Positions 25,476 through 34,682 are shown, counted from the first letter of the stretch. The stretch is DNA of 64,000 bases from Rhizobium glycinendophyticum (GCF_006443685.1 NZ_VFYP01000004.1:124001-188000), one strand, 5' to 3'. Program-made: numbers and translations. Notes: a model not told the origin generated them from the letters alone.

Positions 25476-26858
25476 ATGACGGACTTTGATCTGGTTCTCA
25501 AGGGAACCCTTGTTCTCCCGGAGCGCATCGTGCCGGCCGGCTACATCGCGGTACGCGACGAGTTCATCGCAGAAATTGGCGTCGGAACAGCCCCTGCGGG
25601 TCGCGAGCGGCATGATCTCGGCGATGCACTGATTCTGCCAGGCGCGATCGATGCGCAGGTCCATTCTCTCAGTCAGAAGGACCAGGAAGATTTCATCTGG
25701 TCCACGCGGTCTGCGGCAGCAGGGGGTGTAACCACGATCGTCGACATGCCCTATGACGAGGGGGATCTGATCTGCTCGGCTGCGGCCGTGAAGCGAAAGG
25801 TGGCCCATGCTTCGTCCCAGGCTCGGGTTGATTTTGCGCTTTACGGCACCATAGACCCCGAAGAGGGGCCGGCGCGGATCCTCGAACAGGTCGAAGCCGG
25901 TGTCGCAGCGTTTAAATTCTCCACATTCGGGACCGATCCGAAACGCTTCCCCCGCATCCCGGCGGCCCTGCTGCAAGCCTGTTTTGCAACGATCGCCCCC
26001 ACGGGTTTGACGGCAGGCGTTCACAATGAGGATGACGAGTTCGTGCGAGCCGCTATCGAGGCGGTGAAGGCTGCTGGCATCACCGATTACCGCGCCCACG
26101 GCTTGTCGCGTCCGCCCCTCACCGAACTCCTCGCCATGCACCAGATCTATGAGACGGGCGTCGCAACCGGCTGTCCTGCGCATGTCGTGCACTGCTCGCT
26201 CGGTCGAGGCTACGAGATCGCCGCCGGCTATCGCGCGCAAGGCCATGCGGCAACCGTCGAGGCCTGCATCCATTATCTCGTTCTCGACGAGGAAAATGAC
26301 GTGCGGCGGCTTGGCGGCAAGGCCAAGATCAATCCGCCGATCCGGGCGCGCGCTGAAGTCGAAAAACTCTGGCGCCATGTCGCGGCCGGCAATGTCACCC
26401 TTGTCTCAACCGACCATGTCAGTTGGTCGGAGCAGCGCAAGACCAACCCGGACATGCTCGCCAATTCCTCGGGCGTACCGGGCCTTGAGGTCATGCTGCC
26501 GCTCTTCGTCAAGGGCGCGCTGGACCGCGGCATTCCACTCACCTGGGCCGCCCGGCTGATGGCGCACAACCCCGCCCGGCATTTCCGTCTCAATCACATC
26601 AAGGGTGCACTCGAAGCGGGCAAACATGCCGATATCGCCGTGATGACCCCGAGCAACCATGTCTATGACGCATCTGCGAGCGGCCACAACGTCGTCGGCT
26701 GGTCGCCCTACAATGGCATGACGCTGCCTTACCGGGTGGCGGCCACGTACTTGCGCGGCCAGCTTGCCTTCGACGGAAGCCAGGTTCTGGCCGAACCCGG
26801 CACCGGACAATTCATGCGCCCCCAGGCAAGGCTTGCTCTTCAGGGGCTATCCGAATGA
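25476..26858 (+). CDS. Cyclic amidohydrolase (hydantoinase/allantoinase/dihydroorotase type)
   Basis: A 460-residue amidohydrolase-superfamily enzyme. Metal-site residues visible are the carboxylated lysine K147 (AFKFST), H183 (GVHNEDD), H239 (HVVHCS) and D313 (STDHVSW). The first metal motif is D-A-Q-V-H (Q61, H63) in place of the usual HxH. It should open a five-membered ring such as hydantoin-5-propionate, giving an N-carbamoyl amino acid. It starts a four-gene operon and overlaps the next gene by four bases. An allantoinase role is the alternative, but the operon partners speak against it. Confidence 0.82.
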   Translation: MTDFDLVLKGTLVLPERIVPAGYIAVRDEFIAEIGVGTAPAGRERHDLGDALILPGAIDAQVHSLSQKDQEDFIWSTRSAAAGGVTTIVDMPYDEGDLICSAAAVKRKVAHASSQARVDFALYGTIDPEEGPARILEQVEAGVAAFKFSTFGTDPKRFPRIPAALLQACFATIAPTGLTAGVHNEDDEFVRAAIEAVKAAGITDYRAHGLSRPPLTELLAMHQIYETGVATGCPAHVVHCSLGRGYEIAAGYRAQGHAATVEACIHYLVLDEENDVRRLGGKAKINPPIRARAEVEKLWRHVAAGNVTLVSTDHVSWSEQRKTNPDMLANSSGVPGLEVMLPLFVKGALDRGIPLTWAARLMAHNPARHFRLNHIKGALEAGKHADIAVMTPSNHVYDASASGHNVVGWSPYNGMTLPYRVAATYLRGQLAFDGSQVLAEPGTGQFMRPQARLALQGLSE

Positions 26859-28138
26859 GGCGAAATCTTCTTGTCGATGCCGAGCGCATCGCAGCCGACA
26901 TCGACGCACTTGCCGCGATCACGGAACCGGGCCGGCCCTATACCAGGCGGGCCTTCACGCCGCTTTTCCTCGAAGGGCGTGCCTATCTGGAAAAGCGCTT
27001 CAAAAGCGCCGGCCTCGAAACCCGCATCGATGAGAACGGTAATCTGATTGGCCGGCGCCCCGGAAACGGGTCTGGTCGCGGCGTGCTGATGCTCGGATCC
27101 CACTCCGATACCGTGCCGGAAGGCGGACGCTTCGACGGCATTGCCGGCGTGATTGCAGCGCTTGAGGTGGCGCGAAGCCTTGCCGACCAGGGCATTACCC
27201 TCAACCACGATTTGGAGATCGTCGATTTCCTCGCCGAGGAGGTCTCGATCTTCGGTGTTTCCTGCATCGGCAGCCGGGGCATGGCTAATATGCGACCGCC
27301 CGAATGGCTGGAGCGACGGGCGGGAGACCTCACGCTTGAAGAAGGTCTTGGGATGGTAGGCGGCAGTCCACACGCCTCAGGCGCCCGAAACGATATCCGC
27401 GCCTTCCTGGAACTGCATATCGAACAGGGCCCGGTACTCGAAGCGGACCATCTCGACATCGGCGTGGTGACCGCCATTGCCGGCATCACACGGATCGAGA
27501 TCATAGTTACAGGTCGTGCCGATCATGCCGGCACGACGCCGATGACACGACGCTTGGACGCACTGACAGCCGCAGCCCGCCTGGTGATTGCGATCCACCA
27601 TCTGGGTCAGGAGCTTGCCGCAACGGCCGGCCACTTTGCTGCGACCGTCGGCGAATTCGAGATGGAACCGAACGCCGCCAATGTCGTGCCGTCGAGGGTT
27701 CGCATGCTTCTCGACGTGAGGGCAGAACATCGCCGGGATCTGGACCAATTCCGCACACTGCTTGGCCAAGCCGTCGAAGTCGTAGGCCAGGAGACGGGTG
27801 TTACCATTGCCGCACCAAAGGTAATTTCCGACAATCCTGCCACGCCCATGCATGGAGAGGTGATTGAGGCCCTTGAGGCAGGATGCCAGGCGACGGGTGC
27901 AAGCCATCGCCGCATGGCGTCTGGTGCAGGCCACGACGCCGCCTTCATGGCTAGGATCAGCAAGGCCGGGATGATTTTCATCGCCTGCGCGGGAGGGCGC
28001 AGTCATACACCGGAGGAATGGGCGGAAAATGCCGACCTCACGCTTGGCGCGGCCGTTCTGCGGGACGCCGTGTGCCGACTGGATGACCAGCTCGCCACCA
28101 CAATCAAGGAGACCGATCATGGGACGCATACTGACTGA
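26855..28138 (+). CDS. M20-family N-carbamoyl amino acid amidohydrolase
   Basis: A 427-residue zinc hydrolase of the hydantoinase/carbamoylase family. Landmarks are GSHSDTVPEGGRFDGIAGV (first metal histidine and bridging aspartate), the catalytic EE in FLAEEVSIFG, HIEQGPVLE and the dimer-domain histidine in GRADHAGTTPM. It splits N-carbamoyl amino acids into amino acid, CO2 and ammonia. In this operon N-carbamoyl-glutamate is the natural candidate substrate. Overlaps neighbours on both sides. Confidence 0.87.
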   Translation: MRRNLLVDAERIAADIDALAAITEPGRPYTRRAFTPLFLEGRAYLEKRFKSAGLETRIDENGNLIGRRPGNGSGRGVLMLGSHSDTVPEGGRFDGIAGVIAALEVARSLADQGITLNHDLEIVDFLAEEVSIFGVSCIGSRGMANMRPPEWLERRAGDLTLEEGLGMVGGSPHASGARNDIRAFLELHIEQGPVLEADHLDIGVVTAIAGITRIEIIVTGRADHAGTTPMTRRLDALTAAARLVIAIHHLGQELAATAGHFAATVGEFEMEPNAANVVPSRVRMLLDVRAEHRRDLDQFRTLLGQAVEVVGQETGVTIAAPKVISDNPATPMHGEVIEALEAGCQATGASHRRMASGAGHDAAFMARISKAGMIFIACAGGRSHTPEEWAENADLTLGAAVLRDAVCRLDDQLATTIKETDHGTHTD

Positions 28139-29210
28139 GAAAGATGTCGAGGCTGCTGTCAAGGGCGGTTCCGTCTATGCTGCGGGCGGCGGCGGCTGGG
28201 CCGATCACGGTCGCATGCTCGGCTATGCCGCGGTCAGTATCGGCAGGCCGGAACTGGTCTCGATCGAAGAGCTTGGCGATGACGACTGGGTCGCAACAGC
28301 CGCCGCGATCGGCGCCCCAGCCTCGACCACTCCCTGGGAAATGCAAGGAGTGGACTATGTCAAGGCGGTGCAACTGTTGCAGGAGGCGCTGGGCGAGCAG
28401 GTCTCCGGCCTGATCGTCGGCCAGAATGGCAAGTCCTCGACACTAAACGGCTGGCTACCATCAGCAATCCTTGGCACCAAGGTGGTAGATGCCGTCGGCG
28501 ACATCCGCGCCCATCCGACCGGCGATATGGGCGCAATCGGCATGGCGGGATCGCCTGAGCAGATGATCCAGACGGCAGTCGGCGGCAACCGGTCGGAAAA
28601 CCGCTATATTGAGCTGGTCGTGCGCGGTGCCACTGCCAAGGTTTCGCCGATCCTGCGCACTGCTGCCGACCAGTCCGGCGGTTTCATCGCCTCGTGCCGC
28701 AACCCCTTGCGCGCTTCCTATGTCAGGCGAAACGCAGCGCTTGGCGGCATCTCGCTCGCCCTGTCGCTCGGCGAAGCGATTATCGCGGCCGAAGCCAAAG
28801 GGGCAAGTGCTGTCATCGACGCGATCGTCAAGGCGACGTCGGGTGCGATTCTCAAGGAAGGGGTCGTGACCAGAAAATCCGTCGTCTATACGAAGGAAGC
28901 CTTCGATGTTGGCACGGTCACTGTCGGATCCGACGACACGGCGATGACGCTTCACATCATGAACGAATATATGGCCGTCGACGATGCCGCGGGCACACGT
29001 CTCGCCACTTTCCCCGATGTCATCACGACGCTTTCGACCGAAGGCGAGCCGCTCAGCGTGGGGCAGTTGCGCGAGGGCATGCCGATCTTCATCCTGCATG
29101 TGCCGAAGACCGTGATCCCGCTCTCTGCGGGCGTGAAAGATCCCGCCGTCTATCCGCCCGTCGAAAAGGCGCTCGGCATCCGGATTGCCGATTACGCACT
29201 CGCCGACTGA
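28119..29210 (+). CDS. DUF917 protein, probable (S-methyl) thiohydantoin desulfurase
   Basis: A 363-residue DUF917 (PF06032) protein, now known as the S-methyl thiohydantoin desulfurase family. It opens with ILTEKDVEAAVKGGSVYAAGGGGWADHGRML, residues 4-34, the family's glycine-rich start, and has a C-terminal domain from about residue 250 ending near TVIPLSAGVKDPAVYPPVEKALG. The start at 28119 is preceded by AAGGAG and overlaps the upstream gene by 20 bases. It would replace the sulfur of a thiohydantoin-propionate by oxygen, releasing methanethiol or sulfide. Confidence 0.8.
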   Translation: MGRILTEKDVEAAVKGGSVYAAGGGGWADHGRMLGYAAVSIGRPELVSIEELGDDDWVATAAAIGAPASTTPWEMQGVDYVKAVQLLQEALGEQVSGLIVGQNGKSSTLNGWLPSAILGTKVVDAVGDIRAHPTGDMGAIGMAGSPEQMIQTAVGGNRSENRYIELVVRGATAKVSPILRTAADQSGGFIASCRNPLRASYVRRNAALGGISLALSLGEAIIAAEAKGASAVIDAIVKATSGAILKEGVVTRKSVVYTKEAFDVGTVTVGSDDTAMTLHIMNEYMAVDDAAGTRLATFPDVITTLSTEGEPLSVGQLREGMPIFILHVPKTVIPLSAGVKDPAVYPPVEKALGIRIADYALAD

Positions 29211-29233
29211 CTGAACGCCGAAGGAGTGTACCC

Positions 29234-30904
29234 ATGCCGAAACCCAATCCGCGCCATCCCGGCTTCCCCATTCCCGGCGGTCTAGACCTTAGAGCAAAGG
29301 GCTGGCGGCAGGAGGCGCTTCTAAGGCTCCTCGAAAACGTGCTGTCCGTCGGCGAAGATCCGGATCGGCTAATCGTCTATGCGGCTCTCGGCAAGGCGGC
29401 GCGCAACTGGCCCGCTCACGCAAAGATCGTCGAGACGTTGCTGTCGATGGACGAGGACCAGACGCTGATCATCCAGTCCGGCAAACCGGTCGGCCTTTTG
29501 AGAACCCATGCCAAGGCGCCATTGGTCATCATGGCCAATTGCAACATCGTCGGCCAATGGGCAAAGGCCGAAGTCTTTTACGATCTGGAGAAGAAGGGGC
29601 TGATCTGCTGGGGTGGACTGACCGCCGGTGCCTGGCAGTATATCGGCTCGCAGGGCGTCATCCAGGGCACCTATGAGATCTTTATGCGGATCGCCGAACG
29701 GCGCTTCGGGGGATCGCTCGCCGGCCGCTTTATCCTGACGGCGGGCTTGGGCGGCATGGGCGGTGCCCAACCCCTTGCCGGCCGTATGGCCGGAGCTGCA
29801 ATTCTTGTCGTCGATATTGATGCGGAACGGGCCGAGAAACGCCGCGCAATCGGCTTTCTCGATGTGGTCGCTTCCGATCTCGATGCAGCCCTTCGGCTGA
29901 TTGACGAAGCAGTTTCCGAAAAGCGGGCCATTTCCGTCGGCCTCGTCGGCAATGCCGCCGACATCTATCCGAAAATAGAGGCACGCGGCATTGTACCCGA
30001 CATCGTGACCGACCAGACCTCGGCGCATGATCTGGTCTATGGCTATGTGCCGAAGGGCATGAGCCTCGAAGAGGTTCGACGCCTGCGCGAGGAGGGGCCG
30101 GCCCAACTGATGGCGGCCAGCCGCGCCTCGATCGCCGATCATGTTCGCGCCATGCTGGCGTTTCAGAAAAAGGGTTCGGAAGTCTTCGACAACGGCAACC
30201 TGATCCGCACCCAGGCGCGCGAAGGTGGTGTGGCAAACGCCTTCGACATCCCGATCTTTACAGAGGCCTATCTCAGGCCGCTGTTCTGCAGGGCGATCGG
30301 ACCTTTCCGCTGGATGGCACTGTCGGGCGAAGAAAGCGATATCGCCCGCATTGATGATCTGGTCCTGGAGCTTTTCCCTGACAATCACATCGTCACCAAC
30401 TGGATTTCGCTGGCGCGCCAATACGTGCCCTTCGAGGGCCTGCCCGCGCGCATTGCCTGGCTTGGTCACGGCGAGCGCACGCGACTTGCGGTCGCCGTCA
30501 ATGACCTGGTCGCCTCGGGCGCACTGAAAGGCCCCGTCGCGTTCTCGCGTGATCACCTTGATGCGGGGGCCATGGCCCATCCCAACATCATGACCGAAAA
30601 CATGAAGGACGGATCGGACGCCATCGCCGACTGGCCACTGATCAATGCCATGACGCTCTGCGCCTCCATGGCCGATCTGGTCGTCATTCATTCCGGAGGC
30701 GGCGGTTATGCCGGCTACATGACCAGCGCCGGCGTCACCATCGTCGCGGACGGAACCGAAGCGGGGGCAGAACGCCTTTCGCATGCGCTCACCAACGACA
30801 CCTCGCTCGGAATCATTCGTTACGCGGATGCCGGTTACGAGGCGGCCGTCGAAGCAGCAGAGGCGGGTGGAGTAGGTTACCTGCCTCTCGGCGGAACCTT
30901 ATGA
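29234..30904 (+). CDS. Urocanase-family hydratase, probable (S-methyl) thiourocanate hydratase
   Basis: A 556-residue urocanase homologue. It has the NAD-binding loop TAGLGGMGGAQP (169-180), the active-site cysteine region LFCRAIGPFRWMALSG (C352) and the DHLDAGAMAHPNIMTENMKDGSDAIADWP block. The segment after that reads VIHSGGGGYAGYMTSAG (484-500), unlike the usual LHHGGGVGMGFSQHAG of histidine-degrading HutU, so a changed substrate is likely. Its neighbour, the DUF917 desulfurase, points to (S-methyl) thiourocanate. No hutH or other hut genes are nearby. Start follows AAGGAG at 29221-29226. Confidence 0.83.
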   Translation: MPKPNPRHPGFPIPGGLDLRAKGWRQEALLRLLENVLSVGEDPDRLIVYAALGKAARNWPAHAKIVETLLSMDEDQTLIIQSGKPVGLLRTHAKAPLVIMANCNIVGQWAKAEVFYDLEKKGLICWGGLTAGAWQYIGSQGVIQGTYEIFMRIAERRFGGSLAGRFILTAGLGGMGGAQPLAGRMAGAAILVVDIDAERAEKRRAIGFLDVVASDLDAALRLIDEAVSEKRAISVGLVGNAADIYPKIEARGIVPDIVTDQTSAHDLVYGYVPKGMSLEEVRRLREEGPAQLMAASRASIADHVRAMLAFQKKGSEVFDNGNLIRTQAREGGVANAFDIPIFTEAYLRPLFCRAIGPFRWMALSGEESDIARIDDLVLELFPDNHIVTNWISLARQYVPFEGLPARIAWLGHGERTRLAVAVNDLVASGALKGPVAFSRDHLDAGAMAHPNIMTENMKDGSDAIADWPLINAMTLCASMADLVVIHSGGGGYAGYMTSAGVTIVADGTEAGAERLSHALTNDTSLGIIRYADAGYEAAVEAAEAGGVGYLPLGGTL

Positions 30905-31010
30905 GGAGGCAGGACGAAGATTTCCGTTCCAAGCGCTATTTTGCAAGGAATTTCCTGCCTATTTCTGCGGCAATAGGCTAACAGAGAGGCACCTCCACGT
31001 TGGAATTGCC

Positions 31011-32171
31011 ATGTCTTTGCTTCAACGCCTGCGGCCAGGGCTGGTCCGCACCAGTCTGCGCGAAAGGCTTCGTGTCTCGACCGGTGCCTTGACCGGCATC
31101 TGCCTGACCGGTTTTGTCAGTTCGCTCGCACTCGGCAGCACGGCCAGCGTTCCGATGATCGTCGCGCCGATGGGCGCGTCTGCCGTGCTTCTGTTTGCGG
31201 CGCCTGCAAGCCCGCTTGCCCAGCCTTGGTCGATCATTGGCGGCAACATGGTTGCGGCACTGATTGGCGTCACCTGTGCGATGCTGATCCCGAATGTGCT
31301 GATCGCAGCCGGGATCGCGATTGCGCTCGCGATCGCCGCCATGCTTGTGTTCAACTGCCTGCATCCGCCGAGCGGCGCTGTCGCCCTGACCGCCGTTCTG
31401 GGCGGGCCGGCCGTTCACGATGCAGGCTATTGGTTTGCACTGTCGCCAATCGCGCTCAATTCGGTCATCCTGCTTTCAGTCGCCCTTCTCTTCAACAATG
31501 TCACCGGTCGCCGCTATCCGCACCTGGCACCGGCAGCCGGCCAGCCGTCTCAGAAGACCTCTGATCCCTTGCCGGGCCATCGCATTGGTCCCGGAGAAAG
31601 CGACATTGCCGCCGCGATCCAGGATTTCGATGAGGTCGTGCCGGTCAGCCCCGACGATCTCGACCTCCTGTTTCATAAGGCTCAGATCCGCGCTTTCGAG
31701 CGCCAGGCCGGTGGTGTCACCTGCGCCGATGTCATGTCGCGCGATGTGCTCTCAGTCCAGACCGGCGCCAGCCTCAAGACGGTGTGGCGTATCTTCATGA
31801 CACGGCACATCAAGGCCCTGCCGGTGACCGACGACAAGGGGCATCTCGTTGGTATCGTCTCCCTGGATGACTTTCTGGAAAACTCGGTGCTGTCGGGTGA
31901 GGGCACGCTGCGCCTCGGCTTCGGCCACACGCTGATCGCATCGCTGCGCAGACAGTCGCTTCCGCGACGGGTGGAGGAGATCATGCGCCGCAAGGTGCAG
32001 TCGGCCTTGCCGAAGACCGCGATCAGCGCCCTGGTGTCTCCGATGGTCGACCAGGGCATAGACCAAATGCCGGTGGTCGATGGCGAGAACCGACTAATCG
32101 GCATCATCAGCCAATCCGATCTCTTGGGCGCCCTCTTTCAGTCAAAGCTTGATAGCGTCGCTGCCTTCTAG
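31011..32171 (+). CDS. HPP-family membrane protein with two CBS domains
   Basis: A 386-residue protein. Residues 20-170 are an HPP domain with about four membrane helices and the family motif NCLHPPSGAVAL; HPP proteins have been linked to nitrite transport in plants. Residues 240-385 carry a pair of CBS domains (ADVMSRDVLSVQTG and VEEIMRRKVQSAL), which usually sense adenine nucleotides. It is monocistronic, convergent with the phn cluster. Confidence 0.87.
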   Translation: MSLLQRLRPGLVRTSLRERLRVSTGALTGICLTGFVSSLALGSTASVPMIVAPMGASAVLLFAAPASPLAQPWSIIGGNMVAALIGVTCAMLIPNVLIAAGIAIALAIAAMLVFNCLHPPSGAVALTAVLGGPAVHDAGYWFALSPIALNSVILLSVALLFNNVTGRRYPHLAPAAGQPSQKTSDPLPGHRIGPGESDIAAAIQDFDEVVPVSPDDLDLLFHKAQIRAFERQAGGVTCADVMSRDVLSVQTGASLKTVWRIFMTRHIKALPVTDDKGHLVGIVSLDDFLENSVLSGEGTLRLGFGHTLIASLRRQSLPRRVEEIMRRKVQSALPKTAISALVSPMVDQGIDQMPVVDGENRLIGIISQSDLLGALFQSKLDSVAAF

Positions 32172-32195
32172 CAAGGCGACGAGTAGCTGGGAAAC

Positions 32196-32789
32196 TCAGG
32201 CGACAGCGCTCTGCAACTCCCGCAACAGCGAGACCAGCTTCTCGACGCCCTCTTCAAGGGGCCCGCTGTTGTCGATGGTGACGACCTTGAAGCTTTCCGG
32301 CAGCGGCTCGACCGCGCGGGTGAGCCTCGCCTCAATTTCCTCCCGGCTTTCGCGGCCACGTGCGGCAAGACGGGCCGCCAGGACTTCCGGCTTAGCCGTC
32401 ACGCTGACGACAAGCAAATGCGGAAAGGCCTGTTGAAACCAGCCGAGTGCAGAGCGTGAACCGTTGACGACGACGATCCGTCCGGCGGCGAGGTCGTCCA
32501 GGACTGTTGCCGGCACACCGTATTTCAGTCCGTGAGCATCCCAGCTGACGGCGAAGGCACCGGAGGATTGCAGCCGATCGAAATCCTGCTCTGAGACCGG
32601 CATATGATTTTCGCCGGCTTCGTCGGCGGGCCGCGTGATCAGGCGTCGCGCAAAGGTCACGGCGGTAGAACCGCTCAGCGCTGCCCTTGCTGCACCGATC
32701 AGGCTGTCTTTGCCCACACCACTCGGACCGACGACAGCCACCAGAAGGCCCGTCTTCGTCGGGACGGGGGTCGAAAGGGTGCCATCCAT
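32196..32789 (-). CDS. phnN: Ribose 1,5-bisphosphate phosphokinase
   Basis: A 197-residue P-loop kinase with GPSGVGKDS near residue 22 and a guanylate-kinase-like layout. PhnN makes phosphoribosyl pyrophosphate from ribose 1,5-bisphosphate, closing the C-P lyase route. The ATG at 32789 shares its A with the phnM stop (TGATG); a TTG start at 32816 would overlap phnM more and adds nothing conserved. It is the last gene of the phnC operon. Confidence 0.9.
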   Translation of the reverse strand: MDGTLSTPVPTKTGLLVAVVGPSGVGKDSLIGAARAALSGSTAVTFARRLITRPADEAGENHMPVSEQDFDRLQSSGAFAVSWDAHGLKYGVPATVLDDLAAGRIVVVNGSRSALGWFQQAFPHLLVVSVTAKPEVLAARLAARGRESREEIEARLTRAVEPLPESFKVVTIDNSGPLEEGVEKLVSLLRELQSAVA

Positions 32790-33925
32790 CACGCCACCCG
32801 TCGTCCCTGACGCCAAACGGCTTTGACAACGGGGACACCTTGCGAGCGGCGGACATGCACGAGATCAGCGCGCAGGCCTGGCGCGATCCGTCCCCGGTCG
32901 AGAAGTCCGACGGTGCGGGCAGGCGTGGACGTCACCATGGCAAGGGCTGACGGCAGGTCGATGCCGTCGATGTCATCAGCAAGGACAAAGGCGGCATGCA
33001 GCAGGCTGAGAGGCACATAGTCTGAGGAGAGCACGTCAAGCACGCCGAGCTTAGCCAGATCCCGTGCGGCAATATTGCCGGAATGGGATTTGCCGCGGAC
33101 CACGTTTGGCGCGCCCATCAGCACGCTCATGCCGGCCTTGTGCGAGGCTTGGGCCGCCTCCAGGCTCGTGGGAAACTCGGCGAGTTTTACGCCGTGTCCC
33201 TTCGCTTCTTCGACATGCGCGAGCGTCGCATCGTCATGGCTTGCGACCGTGATGCCACGCTCCGCACAGATGCGGGCGAGCGTGTCGCGATGGATACCGG
33301 AGTATTTCGCCGAAAGTGCGAGCCGGCTTTCGACGAAGCGGTCGAAGGCCGCATCGCTCAGACCACGCTTGTTCTTATAATAGAGCGTATACTGGTCCAT
33401 CGTCTGGAACTGGCGCTGGCCCGGGGAATGATCCATCAGCGAGACGAGCCGCACATGCGGGTCGGTCTCAAAGTCCGCGAAGTGATCGAGCACGTTGTCG
33501 GAGGCAACCTCGCAGCGCAGGTGGATCAGATGATCGGCGCGCAGACGGTCATCCTTTTCAGCGGCCTGAATGGCATCAGCCATGTCGCGCATCTCGCCCT
33601 TGTCGAAACCGCCATCTTCATCCGAGCCCATGCGCAGGCAGTCGAAAACAGTGGTGATCCCCGAGGTTACCACCTGGGCATCATGCGCTTGAATGGCGGA
33701 GGTCTTGTCCCAGCGCACGCCCGGGCGAGGCGAATAATGCGCCTCGAGATGGTCGGTGTGCAACTCGACCAGGCCGGGAATGAGATAGTCGCCGCCCAGA
33801 TCTTCGCCGACCCCACTCACGCCTTCATCGATCGCTTCGATCCGGCCATCGCGAACCACCACACTGCCGTGAAGAACACGGTCCTCCAGAGCGATGCGTG
33901 CATTGGAGAGGATTAAGTCAGCCAT
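32789..33925 (-). CDS. phnM: Alpha-D-ribose 1-methylphosphonate 5-triphosphate diphosphatase
   Basis: A 378-residue amidohydrolase-superfamily enzyme with the PhnM metal motif GLVELHTDHLEAHYSPRPGV, then HLRCEV, and SHDDATL. It removes pyrophosphate from the triphosphate made by PhnGHIL, giving the substrate of PhnJ. ATG 33925 is the start that keeps the overlap with DUF1045 small (8 bases); ATG 33937 is an alternative. In-operon position between DUF1045 and phnN is standard for rhizobia. Confidence 0.92.
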   Translation of the reverse strand: MADLILSNARIALEDRVLHGSVVVRDGRIEAIDEGVSGVGEDLGGDYLIPGLVELHTDHLEAHYSPRPGVRWDKTSAIQAHDAQVVTSGITTVFDCLRMGSDEDGGFDKGEMRDMADAIQAAEKDDRLRADHLIHLRCEVASDNVLDHFADFETDPHVRLVSLMDHSPGQRQFQTMDQYTLYYKNKRGLSDAAFDRFVESRLALSAKYSGIHRDTLARICAERGITVASHDDATLAHVEEAKGHGVKLAEFPTSLEAAQASHKAGMSVLMGAPNVVRGKSHSGNIAARDLAKLGVLDVLSSDYVPLSLLHAAFVLADDIDGIDLPSALAMVTSTPARTVGLLDRGRIAPGLRADLVHVRRSQGVPVVKAVWRQGRRVA

Positions 33926-34631
33926 GATGATAACCATTGGTTGGGGCAGGGGAGAGCGGATGCCGGGAATGGACAAGGAAGGGGGCGCCGCGTTCAGGCT
34001 CGATGAAGACGGCAAGAGAATCGATCAGAAGTGGCCTATGGGTGAAGGGTGCGAACCGGTTTTCGAGCAGTTGCGCCATCAGATCGGCGCGCTCCGCAGG
34101 CACCGGGCCGGTCAACGTCATGTGGAAGCGGAACTCGTCGAACACATGCGGATAGCCCCAGGTCAGGAGGTTATGCCGCTGTCGCTCTGCAAGGCTGTCT
34201 GGGTTGCGGCGAGCGATATCGGCCTGTGATAGTGGCGCCCTGAGGGGTTCAAAGGCCTCGACGACGGCGGCGGCGAATTCCTGTAGTGGAGGGCAGAGAT
34301 CAGCCGGCACAAGCGCAAAGAAGGGGCCAAGCTGTCCGACCACGACCGAAGGGATGGCGAACGCCGTGTGATCTTCGCAGAAGGCCGAGACGGCAGCCAG
34401 AAGCTCGGCCTCGGAACAGCCGTCCTTCAGCGAAAACGGTGCCTTAAGCGTTGCATGAAAGCCGTAACGGCGCGGATCTTCGGTGAGCGCTAAGACTTCG
34501 TCGGATCGGATACCTGGATGATCTTCACAAGACAGGGCAGCGCCTGAGAATGCATCTCTGCCCAACCAGGCAGAGGCTGCGCGAGTCAGGGGATTATCTT
34601 CGGCGGGCGTGAAGTACAGGGCGTAACGCAA
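33918..34631 (-). CDS. DUF1045 phosphonate-operon protein with 2H phosphoesterase motifs
   Basis: A 237-residue protein from the TTG at 34631 (GAAGGT upstream; a GTG at 34679 is less likely since it lacks a Shine-Dalgarno sequence). Two HxT motifs are visible, H59-A-T61 in YGFHATLKAPF and H170-M-T172 in FRFHMTLTGP, the signature of 2H phosphoesterases. The family is found in phn operons. As no phnP is seen here, it may hydrolyse the phosphoribosyl cyclic phosphate produced by PhnJ, which is an inference. Confidence 0.85.
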   Translation of the reverse strand: MRYALYFTPAEDNPLTRAASAWLGRDAFSGAALSCEDHPGIRSDEVLALTEDPRRYGFHATLKAPFSLKDGCSEAELLAAVSAFCEDHTAFAIPSVVVGQLGPFFALVPADLCPPLQEFAAAVVEAFEPLRAPLSQADIARRNPDSLAERQRHNLLTWGYPHVFDEFRFHMTLTGPVPAERADLMAQLLENRFAPFTHRPLLIDSLAVFIEPERGAPFLVHSRHPLSPAPTNGYHHG

Positions 34632-34682
34632 GGTCGTACCTTCAAGATGCAGGGGACGAGCGCAGCAATGCGCCCGCACCGG

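Noticed and set aside
28694..29233. 180-codon N-terminal extension of the urocanase paralogue
   Set aside because: It overlaps the DUF917 gene, is arginine-rich, and a good Shine-Dalgarno sequence precedes the inner ATG at 29234.
29369..30784. 471-codon minus-strand frame opposite the urocanase paralogue
   Set aside because: Antisense shadow; the plus-strand gene has motifs throughout.
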